From JAFECT01 sp964432415 (GTDB lineage: Bacteria > Pseudomonadota > Alphaproteobacteria > Caulobacterales > Caulobacteraceae): a stretch of DNA of 64,000 nt. Under the pieces are notes generated by a model. The model was given only the letters and a program-made list of their open reading frames with translations, was not told where the DNA came from and did not search any database. Shown here one piece after another: positions 44,152-53,111 of the stretch. A program made the position numbers and the translations under genes. The first letter of the stretch is position 1; the number at the start of each line of letters is the position of its first letter. The DNA is taken from assembly GCA_964432415.1 (NCBI GenBank), contig CAYSNW010000005.1, positions 1 to 64,000 on the forward strand, given 5' to 3'.

Positions 44152-45360
44152 ATGCGCGCCATTCTGTGTGTGCTGGACTCGCTGGGCATCGGCTCGGCCG
44201 ACAGCGCCAGACCCGAGGACCAGGGCGCCAACACCTTCGGCCATGTGGCGATCGCCGCCGCGCGCGGCGAGGCGGACCGCGAGGGTCTGCGCTCGGGCCC
44301 GCTGGTGATGCCGAACCTTGCACGCACAGGCCTTTCCCTGGCCTGCGAGGCCGCCTCGGGCACGCCGCTTCCGGTGGCCAGACCCGATCGGGTGGACGGC
44401 CTTTACGGATTCGCGGCCGAGGTCAGCTGGGGCAAGGACACCCCGTCCGGCCACTGGGAGATGCTGGGCCTGCCGGTCGAGTACGACTGGGGCTACTTCC
44501 CCAAGCTGAACTCCTTCCCGCCGGAACTGCTCCGTGACCTGATCGAAAAGGCCGGGCTTCCGGGCGTCCTCGGCAACGCCCATGCCTCGGGCACCGAGGT
44601 GATCAAGACCTTCGGCGAGGAGCACATCCGCACCGGCAAGCCGATCGTCTACACCTCCGCCGATTCCGTGTTCCAGATCGCCGCCCACGAGACCCATTTC
44701 GGCCTGGAGCGGCTGTACGAGGTCTGCCTGGTCGCGCGCGATCTGGTCGACGCCTACAATGTCGGGCGGGTGATCGCGCGGCCCTTCGTGGGCGAGAGCG
44801 CCGAGACCTTCAAGCGCACCACCAACCGCAAGGACTATGCGACGCCGCCATCGCGCCCGACCCTGATGGACATGGCCAAGGCGGCCGGGCGCGAGGTGAT
44901 CGCCATCGGCAAGATCGACGACATCTTCGCCCACTCCGGCGTCACCCGGAAGGTCAAGGGCGGCTACAACGACACCATCTTCGACGCGGTGAACGCCGAG
45001 CTGAAGGATGCGCCCGACGGGTCGCTGATCGTCGCCAATTTCAACGATTTCGACACCCTGTACGGCCACCGCCGCGACGTGGCGGGCTATGCCTCCGCCA
45101 TCGAACACTTCGACCGGCGTTTTCCTGAAATCCTCAGTGGGATGCGCGAAGGCGACCTGCTGGTCCTGTCGGCCGACCATGGCTGCGACCCGACCTGGCC
45201 GGGCTCCGACCACACCCGCGAATATGTGCCCGTCATCGCTCTGGGCTCGGGTGTGACGCCCGGACCGCTCGGACGGCGCGAGACCTTCGCCGACATCGGC
45301 GCGAGCCTTTCGAAACACCTGGGCCTGGAGCCCCTCCAGCACGGCGCCTCGTTCCTGTAG
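44152..45360 (+). CDS. deoB: phosphopentomutase
   Basis: The 402-residue protein is an alkaline-phosphatase-superfamily phosphopentomutase of normal length. It starts at ATG 44152 (MRAILCVLDSLGIGSADS); an upstream TTG at 44131 is less likely. The metal-binding patterns are the N-terminal DSLGIG aspartate, DIFAHSGVT in the middle, and LSADHGCDPT plus DHTREYVP near the C-terminus, with TPSGHWEMLGLP in between. It turns 2-deoxyribose-1-phosphate (from DeoA) and ribose-1-phosphate into the 5-phosphates. deoC follows after 20 bp. Confidence 0.95.
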   Translation: MRAILCVLDSLGIGSADSARPEDQGANTFGHVAIAAARGEADREGLRSGPLVMPNLARTGLSLACEAASGTPLPVARPDRVDGLYGFAAEVSWGKDTPSGHWEMLGLPVEYDWGYFPKLNSFPPELLRDLIEKAGLPGVLGNAHASGTEVIKTFGEEHIRTGKPIVYTSADSVFQIAAHETHFGLERLYEVCLVARDLVDAYNVGRVIARPFVGESAETFKRTTNRKDYATPPSRPTLMDMAKAAGREVIAIGKIDDIFAHSGVTRKVKGGYNDTIFDAVNAELKDAPDGSLIVANFNDFDTLYGHRRDVAGYASAIEHFDRRFPEILSGMREGDLLVLSADHGCDPTWPGSDHTREYVPVIALGSGVTPGPLGRRETFADIGASLSKHLGLEPLQHGASFL

Positions 45361-45380
45361 AACGCGCCGGGAGAGATGAG

Positions 45381-46409
45381 ATGAAGATCGTACCGTTCGA
45401 CGAGAAAGACCGGCAGGCCCAGAGCGGGGATAAGACCCCCGAGGCGCCGCGCCACAACGAGCCCGAACGCAATCCGGGCGTGCCCTTCGACGCCGGCTGG
45501 GTCGACAGCATCCGGATCAACCGCAGCGCCGTGGAGCGCCGCACCGACTCCTTAGGCGGACGCCGCACGGTCAAGAAGGACTGGCAGGCGGCCTGGCTGC
45601 TGCACGCCATCACCTGCATGGACCTGACCTCGCTGGCCGGCGACGACACCCCGGGGCGGATCGAACGCCTGTGCGCCAAGGCCAGGGCGCCCGTGCGCCA
45701 GGATCTGCTGGACGCGCTGGGCGTGGGTCACCTGAACCTGAAGGTCGGGGCGGTCTGCTGCTACCACGAGATGGTGGAAACCGCCGTCAAGGCCCTGAAA
45801 GGCAGCGGCATTCCGGTCGCTGCCGTCTCCACCGGCTTCCCGGCCGGCCTGGCGCCGCTGAAGACCCGCCTCGCGGAGATCGAGGCCTCGGTCGCGGCCG
45901 GCGCCATGGAGATCGACATCGTCATCTCGCGACGCCACGTGCTCACCGCCGACTGGGAGGCGCTCTACGACGAGGTCCAGGCCTTCCGCGAAGCCTGCGG
46001 CCCGGCTCATCTGAAGGCGATCATCGCCACGGGCGAGCTGGGTTCGGCGGACAAGGTCGGCAAGGCGTCCACCGTCTGCATGATGGCGGGCTCGGACTTC
46101 ATCAAGACCTCCACCGGCATGGAAGCGGTCAACGCCACCATGCCCGTCAGCCTGATCATGGTCAGAGCCATCCGCGACTACTACGAGCGCACCGGCTGGC
46201 AGGTCGGCTTCAAGCCCGCAGGCGGCATCGCCCAGGCCAAGCAGGCGCTGGCCTATCTCACCCTGATGAAGGAGGAACTGGGCGACGCCTGGCTCAGCCC
46301 GCACCTGTTCCGCATGGGCGCCTCGCGCCTGCTTGGTGACATCGAACGCCAGCTCGAGCACCACCTCACCGGCCGCTACTCGGCCGCCAACCGCCATCCG
46401 ATGGGCTGA
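45381..46409 (+). CDS. deoC: deoxyribose-phosphate aldolase
   Basis: The 342-residue protein is a class I aldolase; it is longer than short DERAs by an N-terminal extension of about 70 polar residues (EAPRHNEPERNP) before the first barrel strand. The Schiff-base lysine is Lys242 in SDFIKTSTGM. The other DERA signatures are AIIATGELG (second strand) and VGFKPAGGIAQAKQA (phosphate-binding loop). It cuts 2-deoxyribose-5-phosphate into acetaldehyde and glyceraldehyde-3-phosphate. An aldehyde dehydrogenase follows after 11 bp, which fits oxidation of the acetaldehyde. Confidence 0.95.
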   Translation: MKIVPFDEKDRQAQSGDKTPEAPRHNEPERNPGVPFDAGWVDSIRINRSAVERRTDSLGGRRTVKKDWQAAWLLHAITCMDLTSLAGDDTPGRIERLCAKARAPVRQDLLDALGVGHLNLKVGAVCCYHEMVETAVKALKGSGIPVAAVSTGFPAGLAPLKTRLAEIEASVAAGAMEIDIVISRRHVLTADWEALYDEVQAFREACGPAHLKAIIATGELGSADKVGKASTVCMMAGSDFIKTSTGMEAVNATMPVSLIMVRAIRDYYERTGWQVGFKPAGGIAQAKQALAYLTLMKEELGDAWLSPHLFRMGASRLLGDIERQLEHHLTGRYSAANRHPMG

Positions 46410-46420
46410 GGCGAACACGC

Positions 46421-48802
46421 ATGAACCGCATCGCCGAGATCTTCCAGACCATGGAATACGGTCCCGCCCCCGAGGCCTCCGACAAGGTCCGCGCCTGGCT
46501 GGCCGGCCACGCCGACGGCATCGGCCTCTACATCGACGGAAAATGGTCGCCGCCGGAGAGCGGCAAGTACTTTGAGGCCCGCAGCCCCGCCGACGACAGC
46601 TTCCTGGCCAAGGTCGCCCACGGCTCGGCCGCCGACATCGACCGGGCGGTTCAGGCCGCGAAGGCGGCGCTGCCCAAGTGGTTGAAGACCTCGGGCCATC
46701 AGCGCGCCCGGGTGCTCTACGCCATCGCGCGGCTGGTGCAGAAGACCAGCCGTTTCCTGGCGGTGCTGGAGAGCCTGGACAACGGCAAGCCCATCCGCGA
46801 GACGCGTGACATCGACGTGCCGCTGGTAGCGCGTCACTTCTACTACAACGCCGGCTGGGCCCAGCTTCTCGACCGCGAGGCGCCCGACCGCGAGCCGGTG
46901 GGCGTGGTGGGCCAGGTCATTCCCTGGAACTTCCCGCTCCTGATGCTGGCCTGGAAGATCGCCCCGGCGCTCGCCTGCGGCAACACCGTGGTGCTCAAGC
47001 CCGCCGACCACACCAGCCTGACCGCGCTCTATTTCGCCGAGCTCTGCGAAGAGGCTGGCGTGCCGCCGGGCGTGATCAACATCGTCACCGGCGCCGGCGA
47101 CACCGGCCAGGCCCTGGTCGACCATCCGGACGTGGCCAAGCTGGCCTTTACCGGCTCCACCGGCGTTGGACGTCTGATCCGCGAGCGCACCGCGGGCTCC
47201 GGCAAGAAGCTGACCATGGAACTCGGCGGCAAGTCGCCGTTCATCGTGCTGGAGGACGCCGACCTCGACGGCGCGGTCGAAGGCCTGGTCGACGCCATCT
47301 GGTTCAACCAGGGCGAGGTCTGCTGCGCCGGATCGAGATTGCTCGTCGAAGAGGGGGCTGCGGACAGGCTGATCGCCAAGATCAAGACCCGCCTGTCGAA
47401 GTTCCGAATCGGCGATCCGCTCGACAAGGCCATCGACATGGGCTCGCTCGCCGCGCCCATCCAGAAGACGCGCGTCACCGCCCTGGTCAAACAGGCCGCA
47501 GACGAGGGCGCTACGGTGTGGCAGCCGGACGTGTCCTGCCCGATCACCGGCAGCTTCTTCCCGCCGACCCTGCTGACGGACGTGGGCACCTCCAACATCG
47601 CCTGGCGCGAGGAGATCTTCGGGCCCGTCCTTTCGGTCATGACCTTCCGCTCGCTCACCGAGGCGGCCCAGCTGGCCAACAACTCCCGTTACGGCCTGGC
47701 CGCGGCGGTCTGGTCGGAGAACATCAACCGGGCCCTGGAGCTGGCGGGCGAGATCAAGGCCGGGGTGGTCTGGGTCAACACCGCCAACCAGTTCGACGCC
47801 GCCTGTCCCTTCGGCGGTTACCGCGAGTCCGGCTTTGGCCGTGAGGGCGGGCGCGAGGGGCTGGAGGAGTACCTGAAGCCGAAGAACGAGTGGCTGGCCA
47901 AGGGCGAGGTGATCCTGCCCGAGCCCAAGCGCTCCGACGCCAAGGTCCCGTCCCACGGCATCGACCGCACGCCCAAGAACTACATCGGCGGCAAGCAGAC
48001 CCGCCCCGATGGCGCCAACACCCTGGAGGTGCTGGACCACAAGGGCCGGCTGGCCGGGCGCGTGGGCGAAGGCAACCGCAAGGACATCCGCGACGCCGTC
48101 GAGCACGCCTTCAACGCGGCGTCGTGGGAGCGCACCGCCGCTCACGGCCGGGCCCAGATTCTCTACTACCTGGCCGAAAACCTCGATGTGCGGGCCGAGG
48201 AGTTCGCCGACCGGCTGCACGGCCTGACGGGTGTGTCCAAGGGCGAGGCCGAAAAGGAGGTCGCCACCTCCATCGAGCGTCTGTTCGCCTACGCCGCCTG
48301 GGCCGACAAGTACGAGGCGCGGGTGCATTCGCCGCCCTCGCGCCAGCTGGCGGTCAGCGTGCATGAGCCCATCGGCATCATGGGCCTCGTCTGCCCGGAC
48401 ACTCACCCGCTGCTGGCGCTGATCTCGCTGATCGGCCCCGCCGTGGCCATGGGCAACCGCGTCGTGGTCATCCCTTCCCAGCGCTACCCGCTGCTGGCCA
48501 CCGACCTCTATCAGGTGCTGGAGACCTCCGACGTCCCGAACGGGGTGATCAACATCGTCACCGGCGAGCGCGACCTGCTGGCCAAGGTCCTGGCCCAACA
48601 CGATCAGGTCGACGCCATCTGGTACCACGGCTCGGCCGAGGGCTGCCGCATGGTCGAGGCCGCGTCCACGGGCAACCTCAAGCGCACCTGGGTCAACGAC
48701 GGCAAGGCGCGCGACTGGTATTCGCCGGTCACCGGCGAAGGCCAGCAGTTCCTGCACAACGCCACCCAGGTGAAGACGATCTGGGTGCCGTACGGCGGGT
48801 GA
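46421..48802 (+). CDS. two-domain aldehyde dehydrogenase, ALDH16-like
   Basis: The 793-residue protein carries a complete aldehyde dehydrogenase in residues about 35-510. It has VVGQVIPWNFPLLML, FTGSTGVGR, the general base in TMELGGKSPFIVLED, and the catalytic Cys301 in FNQGEVCCAGSR. Residues about 520-793 repeat the N-terminal half of an ALDH fold (NYIGGKQTR, VHEPIGIMGLVCPD, VINIVTGE) but stop before the catalytic-Cys domain, as in bacterial ALDH16 enzymes. It is the last gene after deoB-deoC and probably oxidises acetaldehyde from DeoC to acetate. Confidence 0.92.
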   Translation: MNRIAEIFQTMEYGPAPEASDKVRAWLAGHADGIGLYIDGKWSPPESGKYFEARSPADDSFLAKVAHGSAADIDRAVQAAKAALPKWLKTSGHQRARVLYAIARLVQKTSRFLAVLESLDNGKPIRETRDIDVPLVARHFYYNAGWAQLLDREAPDREPVGVVGQVIPWNFPLLMLAWKIAPALACGNTVVLKPADHTSLTALYFAELCEEAGVPPGVINIVTGAGDTGQALVDHPDVAKLAFTGSTGVGRLIRERTAGSGKKLTMELGGKSPFIVLEDADLDGAVEGLVDAIWFNQGEVCCAGSRLLVEEGAADRLIAKIKTRLSKFRIGDPLDKAIDMGSLAAPIQKTRVTALVKQAADEGATVWQPDVSCPITGSFFPPTLLTDVGTSNIAWREEIFGPVLSVMTFRSLTEAAQLANNSRYGLAAAVWSENINRALELAGEIKAGVVWVNTANQFDAACPFGGYRESGFGREGGREGLEEYLKPKNEWLAKGEVILPEPKRSDAKVPSHGIDRTPKNYIGGKQTRPDGANTLEVLDHKGRLAGRVGEGNRKDIRDAVEHAFNAASWERTAAHGRAQILYYLAENLDVRAEEFADRLHGLTGVSKGEAEKEVATSIERLFAYAAWADKYEARVHSPPSRQLAVSVHEPIGIMGLVCPDTHPLLALISLIGPAVAMGNRVVVIPSQRYPLLATDLYQVLETSDVPNGVINIVTGERDLLAKVLAQHDQVDAIWYHGSAEGCRMVEAASTGNLKRTWVNDGKARDWYSPVTGEGQQFLHNATQVKTIWVPYGG

Positions 48803-48830
48803 GGCCTGAAGGCGCGGCTCTGGCCGCGCG

Positions 48831-49277
48831 TCAGTTCGCCTTGCTGCGCGCGAAGGCCAGGATCAGGGCCTTGAGTTCCGGCTCGTCCACCGCGTCGGCG
48901 GCGGCCTGGGGCGTGAACCACTGGCGGGTGCGCTGGTTCTTCTCCGGCCACTTCTTTCGCTCGCGGCGGACCTCCAGCGGGAAGACCTCGACCAGGACGG
49001 CGACCTCGATGCCGCGCTTCAGGCGCTTCTGGTAGGGGTAGTGGCCGATGGCGACCGCATCGATCAGGCCCTGGATGCCGCCTTCCTCGAGCGCCTCGCG
49101 CGCGGCGGCCGCGTGCGGTTCGCGCCGCTGCATGGGCCAGCCCTTGGGGATGACCCAGCGCCTGGTCTCGCGCGAGGAGACCAGCAGGATCTCGACGCCC
49201 TCAGCGCCGCGCCGCCAGGGCAGGGCGGCGTACTGGACGGCGGGTGTGTGAGCCTCGGGGGGGCGCAAGGGCTTCAT
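48831..49277 (-). CDS. Nudix hydrolase linked to phosphate transport
   Basis: The 148-residue protein starts at ATG 49277, 1 bp after the PiT stop. The Nudix box is complete: a Gly (KGWPM), then the Glu and the REALEEGGI signature at about 50-65 (G-x5-E-x7-REx2EExG). The core YAALPWRRGAEGVEILLVSSR and the ERKKWPEKNQRTRQWFTPQ tail resemble diphosphoinositol- or dinucleoside-polyphosphate hydrolases of the DIPP/Aps type. The substrate would be a nucleoside or inositol diphosphate derivative. It is the last gene of a DUF47-PiT-Nudix operon. Confidence 0.9.
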   Translation of the reverse strand: MKPLRPPEAHTPAVQYAALPWRRGAEGVEILLVSSRETRRWVIPKGWPMQRREPHAAAAREALEEGGIQGLIDAVAIGHYPYQKRLKRGIEVAVLVEVFPLEVRRERKKWPEKNQRTRQWFTPQAAADAVDEPELKALILAFARSKAN

Positions 49278-49278
49278 C

Positions 49279-50280
49279 TCAGCGCATCCACAGGCCGGCG
49301 AACAGGCAGGCGCCCGCGCCAATCAGGGCCGCCGCCGGCATGGTGATCACCCAGGCCCAGACGATGGAGGTGGCCACGTTCCAGCGCACCGCGCCCACCC
49401 GCTTGGCCGCGCCCACGCCCACGATGGCGCCGGTGATGGTGTGGGTCGTCGAGACCGGGATGCCGAGGTTGGTGAACAGGAACAGGGTCATCGCCCCGCC
49501 GGTCTCGGCGCAGAAGCCCTGCATCGGGGTCAGGCGGGTGATCTTGGAGCCCATGGTGTGGACGATACGCCAGCCGCCGAACAGGGTTCCCAGCGCCATG
49601 GCCGCCTGGCAGGCCAGCACCACCCACAGCGGCACGTGGAAGGAGCCCTTCAGCAGGCCATGGGCGTAGAGCAGGACGGTGATCACCCCCATGGTCTTCT
49701 GGGCGTCGTTGCCGCCGTGACCCAGGGAATAGAGCGAGGCGGAGACGAACTGCAGCTTGCGGAAAATCCGGTCGGCGAAGGCCGGGTGGGATTTGACGAA
49801 CAGCCAGGACACCACCAGCACCAGCAGCAGCGCCAGCAGGAAGCCCAGGGCCGGGGAGACCACGATGGCGCCGATGGTCTTGCCCACCCCGTCCAGCACC
49901 ACTGCCTTAAAGCCGGCCTTGGCGACGCCCGCCCCGATCAGCCCGCCGACCAGGGCGTGGGAGGAGGAGGAGGGAATGCCGGCCAGCCAGGTCAGGACGT
50001 TCCAGACGATGGCGCCCACCAGGGCGCCGAAGATCACCTGATCGCTGACGATGTGCGGGTCGATGATCCCCTTGCCGACGGTGCTGGCAACGTGCTGTCC
50101 GAAGACCAGGAAGGCCACGAAATTGAAGAAGGCCGCCCAGAACACGGCGTAGCGCGCCGGAAGCACCCGGGTCGAGACGATGGTGGCGATCGAGTTGGCG
50201 GCGTCGTGCAGCCCGTTCAGGAAGTCGAACGCCAGCGCCGTGATGATCAGCAGGATGAGAAGGAGGGTGACGCCGTCCAA
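49279..50280 (-). CDS. PiT family inorganic phosphate transporter
   Basis: The 333-residue inner-membrane protein has the two PiT repeats. The first carries DFLNGLHDAANSIATIVSTRVL near residue 25; the second carries the same GxxD/N pattern as YSLGHGGNDAQKTMGV near residue 190. The GxxSSSHALVGGLIGAG segment near residue 110 is also conserved. It is a low-affinity H+ or Na+ phosphate symporter. The DUF47 gene, a usual partner, lies 14 bp upstream. Confidence 0.95.
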   Translation of the reverse strand: MDGVTLLLILLIITALAFDFLNGLHDAANSIATIVSTRVLPARYAVFWAAFFNFVAFLVFGQHVASTVGKGIIDPHIVSDQVIFGALVGAIVWNVLTWLAGIPSSSSHALVGGLIGAGVAKAGFKAVVLDGVGKTIGAIVVSPALGFLLALLLVLVVSWLFVKSHPAFADRIFRKLQFVSASLYSLGHGGNDAQKTMGVITVLLYAHGLLKGSFHVPLWVVLACQAAMALGTLFGGWRIVHTMGSKITRLTPMQGFCAETGGAMTLFLFTNLGIPVSTTHTITGAIVGVGAAKRVGAVRWNVATSIVWAWVITMPAAALIGAGACLFAGLWMR

Positions 50281-50294
50281 GACCCCGTCCCCGC

Positions 50295-50939
50295 TCAGAC
50301 GTGTTCGACGACGATGCCGCTGATGCGGTTGGCCACGTCCTCGAAGCGGTCGACCACCTTTTCCAGGTGATCGTAGATCTCGGCGCCGACGATGAAGCGC
50401 ATGGCGTCGTTCTTGCCGATGTCGTGGTAGAGCGCCTTCATGCCTTGGTCGTAGAGGTCGTCGGAGCGGCCCTCGACCTTGACGATCTTCTCGGTCAGCT
50501 CGGCCAGCTTGCCCGAGTTCGAGTGCATCTTGCTCATCAGGGGCACCGCTTCCATGGTCAGGCGCGCGGCCTCCACGATGGTGTCGCCCATGTCGCGCAT
50601 GTGCGGCTGGAATTCGCGCACCTCGTACAGGGTCACGGCCTTGGCGGTCTTGTGCATCTGGTCGATGGCGTCATCGAGCGAGGTGGCCAGCGACTGGATG
50701 TCGGAACGGTCGAAGGGGGTGATGAAGCTCTTGCGCACAGCGGTCATCACCTCGGCGGTGATCAGGTCGGCGGCGTGCTCGTGGGCGCTGATCTTGCGGC
50801 ACATCTCCGGCGTCTGGTCGCCGCCTTCCAGCATCTGGCGCAGGCTGGCGGCGCCGTCGACGAGGGTGGCGGCATGACGCCCGAACAGCTCGAAGAAGCC
50901 GTCCTCGCGGGGCATCAGCGCCTGGAACAGTTTGATCAT
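50295..50939 (-). CDS. DUF47 (PhoU-like) regulatory protein of PiT
   Basis: The 214-residue protein starts at ATG 50939 (MIKLFQALMPREDGFFELFGRH), the normal DUF47 start. It is a PhoU-like all-helical protein with repeated E/D-x3-D patterns for metal binding (HEHAADLITAEVMTAV, TPFDRSDIQSLATSLDDAID, KVEGRSDDLYD). DUF47 proteins sit beside pit genes and are thought to control phosphate uptake or polyphosphate balance. It is the first gene of the minus-strand phosphate operon. Confidence 0.93.
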   Translation of the reverse strand: MIKLFQALMPREDGFFELFGRHAATLVDGAASLRQMLEGGDQTPEMCRKISAHEHAADLITAEVMTAVRKSFITPFDRSDIQSLATSLDDAIDQMHKTAKAVTLYEVREFQPHMRDMGDTIVEAARLTMEAVPLMSKMHSNSGKLAELTEKIVKVEGRSDDLYDQGMKALYHDIGKNDAMRFIVGAEIYDHLEKVVDRFEDVANRISGIVVEHV

Positions 50940-51169
50940 GACGCCTCGCAGGCCCCGGTCAGCAACGCGGCGGTCAGCCGCCCAAGCCGGGCGGCTTAGG
51001 CTGCGCCGGGCTTCAAGTAAATCCGTGTTCGGAGGACCAAGGTTCCCCGAGTCTCGCCAAAGGTGAAGCGCCTCCCGCAAACCGGGCGCCGCTCGTCGCA
51101 GCGGCGCTGGACAAAGGGCCGGATTGTGAAAAAACGGCTCGCCCGTTTCCGCGCCCGGTGAGGTCCCCC

Positions 51170-53107
51170 GTGAAATCGTTGTTCGCCGCCGTTTCGCTGC
51201 TTGCGCTCACCGCCGGCGCAGCCTTGGCCCAGGACGCGCCGCCCCTGCCGCAGCCGACGCCGATGCCGGCCTCCATTCCCGCGCCGCGCGACGTCGCCTA
51301 TCCCGGTGTGATCAAGCTCAGCGTCGACGCCACCGACCTCGACCGCCGCATCTTCAATGTCCACGAGACCATTCCGGTGTCCGGAGCGGGGCCGCTGACC
51401 CTGCTGTACCCCAAGTGGATCCCGGGCAACCATTCGCCCACCGGTCAGATCGCCAACCTGGGCGGCTTGGAGATCTTCGCGGGCGGCAGGCGGCTGGAGT
51501 GGGTGCGCGATCCGGTCGATGTCTTCGCCTTCCACGTCGATGTGCCGGCCGGCGTCAGCGCGCTGGATTTGGACTTCCAGTTCCTGTCGGCGGTCGATCC
51601 CAAGGTCGGGCGCATCGTCATGACCCCAGAGATGATGAGCGTGCAGTGGTTCTCGCTGTCGCTCTACCCGGCCGGCTATTTCACCCGTGGCATCACGATC
51701 GAGCCGTCGATCAAGCTGCCGGAACGCTGGGACTTCGCCACCGCCCTGGAGACGGCGGCGCCCGGCGCACCCGGCCAGGTCAAGACCTTCAAGCCGGTCA
51801 GCTACGAGCAGCTGCTCGACTCCCCGATGATCGCCGGGCGCTATTTCAAGCATCTGGACCTCGATCCCGGCGCTCCGACCCGGGTCACCCTGGACGTCAT
51901 GGCCGACCGGCCCGAGTTGCTGGAGGTCAAGCCGGAGCAGCTGGCCGCCCATCGCAACCTCGTTCAGCAGGCCTACAAGCTCTACGGCTCGCACCACTAC
52001 GACCACTACGACTTCCTGTTCTCGCTGTCGGAGCGCATGGGCGGGATCGGGGTCGAGCACCATCAGTCCAGCGAGGACGGCTCGGGCGCGACCTACTTCA
52101 CCGAATGGGACAAGAACCCGCAGGAACGCGACCTGCTGCCCCATGAGTACACCCACTCCTGGAACGGCAAGTTCCGGCGCGGGGCGGACCTGTGGACGCC
52201 CAACTACGACGTGCCGATGCGCAACTCCCTGCTCTGGGTCTACGAGGGCCAGACCCAGTACTGGGGCTACGTCCTGGCTGCGCGCTCCGGGCTGCTGACC
52301 AGGTCCCAGGCCATGGACGCCATCGCCGCCACCGCGGCGACCTACGACCACCGCGTCGGCCGCGCCTGGAAGCCGCTGATAGACACCACCAACGACCCGA
52401 TCATCGCCATGCGCAAGCCGCTGTCCTGGCGCAGCTGGTCGCGCAGCGAGGACTACTATTCGGAAGGCCAGCTGATCTGGCTGGACGCCGACACCCTGAT
52501 CCGCGAGCTGTCGGGCGGCAAGAAGTCGCTGGACGACTTCGCCCGGGCCTTCTTCGGGGTGAACAACGGCTCGTTCGTGGTGCGGACCTATGACTTCGAC
52601 GAGGTGGTCGCGACCTTGAACAAGGTTCAGCCCTACGACTGGGCGACCTTCCTGAAGACCCGGCTGGAGGGCCACGGCCCCGGCGCGCCACTGGACGGGC
52701 TGAAGCGCGGCGGCTACCGCCTGGTCTACACCGACCAGACCACCGAATACGGCCGGGCCGTCGAGATGGGCCGCAAGTACACCGACCTGACCTATTCGCT
52801 GGGCATGATGGTGGGCCGCGACGGGGCCATCAGCGAGGTGCTCTGGGAGGGGCCGGCCTTCAAGGCGGGACTGACCTCCGGCGGCCAGATCATCGCGGTC
52901 AATGGCGTGGCCTACGACAGCGACACCCTCAAGGGCGCGGTCAGGGCCGCGAAGGGAACGGCTGAGCCGATCGAGCTGATCGTCAAGGTCGCCGACCGCT
53001 ACAAGGTCGTGCGCATCGATTACCACGACGGCCTGCGCTACCCGCACCTGGAGCGGGATCCGAGCGTCCCGGCGCGGCTGGACGACATCCTGGCGCCGCG
53101 CAAATAG
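51170..53107 (+). CDS. M61 family zinc metallopeptidase (glycyl aminopeptidase type) with PDZ domain
   Basis: The 645-residue protein starts at GTG 51170; the upstream GTG (51158) is likely part of its ribosome site (GAGGT). A signal peptide ends near AALA-QDA. An N-terminal beta domain follows, then the catalytic HEYTH (His325-Glu326-x2-His329) in LPHEYTHSWNGKFRRG, with a downstream Glu in VYEGQTQYWG. A PDZ domain occupies about residues 545-620 (LGMMVGRDGAISEVLWEGPA then IIAVNGVAYDS). M61 enzymes remove N-terminal Gly or Ala from peptides. It is divergent from the DUF47 operon. Confidence 0.94.
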   Translation: MKSLFAAVSLLALTAGAALAQDAPPLPQPTPMPASIPAPRDVAYPGVIKLSVDATDLDRRIFNVHETIPVSGAGPLTLLYPKWIPGNHSPTGQIANLGGLEIFAGGRRLEWVRDPVDVFAFHVDVPAGVSALDLDFQFLSAVDPKVGRIVMTPEMMSVQWFSLSLYPAGYFTRGITIEPSIKLPERWDFATALETAAPGAPGQVKTFKPVSYEQLLDSPMIAGRYFKHLDLDPGAPTRVTLDVMADRPELLEVKPEQLAAHRNLVQQAYKLYGSHHYDHYDFLFSLSERMGGIGVEHHQSSEDGSGATYFTEWDKNPQERDLLPHEYTHSWNGKFRRGADLWTPNYDVPMRNSLLWVYEGQTQYWGYVLAARSGLLTRSQAMDAIAATAATYDHRVGRAWKPLIDTTNDPIIAMRKPLSWRSWSRSEDYYSEGQLIWLDADTLIRELSGGKKSLDDFARAFFGVNNGSFVVRTYDFDEVVATLNKVQPYDWATFLKTRLEGHGPGAPLDGLKRGGYRLVYTDQTTEYGRAVEMGRKYTDLTYSLGMMVGRDGAISEVLWEGPAFKAGLTSGGQIIAVNGVAYDSDTLKGAVRAAKGTAEPIELIVKVADRYKVVRIDYHDGLRYPHLERDPSVPARLDDILAPRK

Positions 53108-53111
53108 CCGA

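Noticed and set aside
46376..48757. A 793-codon open frame antisense to the ALDH16-like gene.
   Set aside because: It mirrors the real gene in length because high GC removes stops on the opposite strand. Its translation is Gly/Asp/His/Gln/Arg-rich with no motif, while the forward frame has full ALDH motifs.
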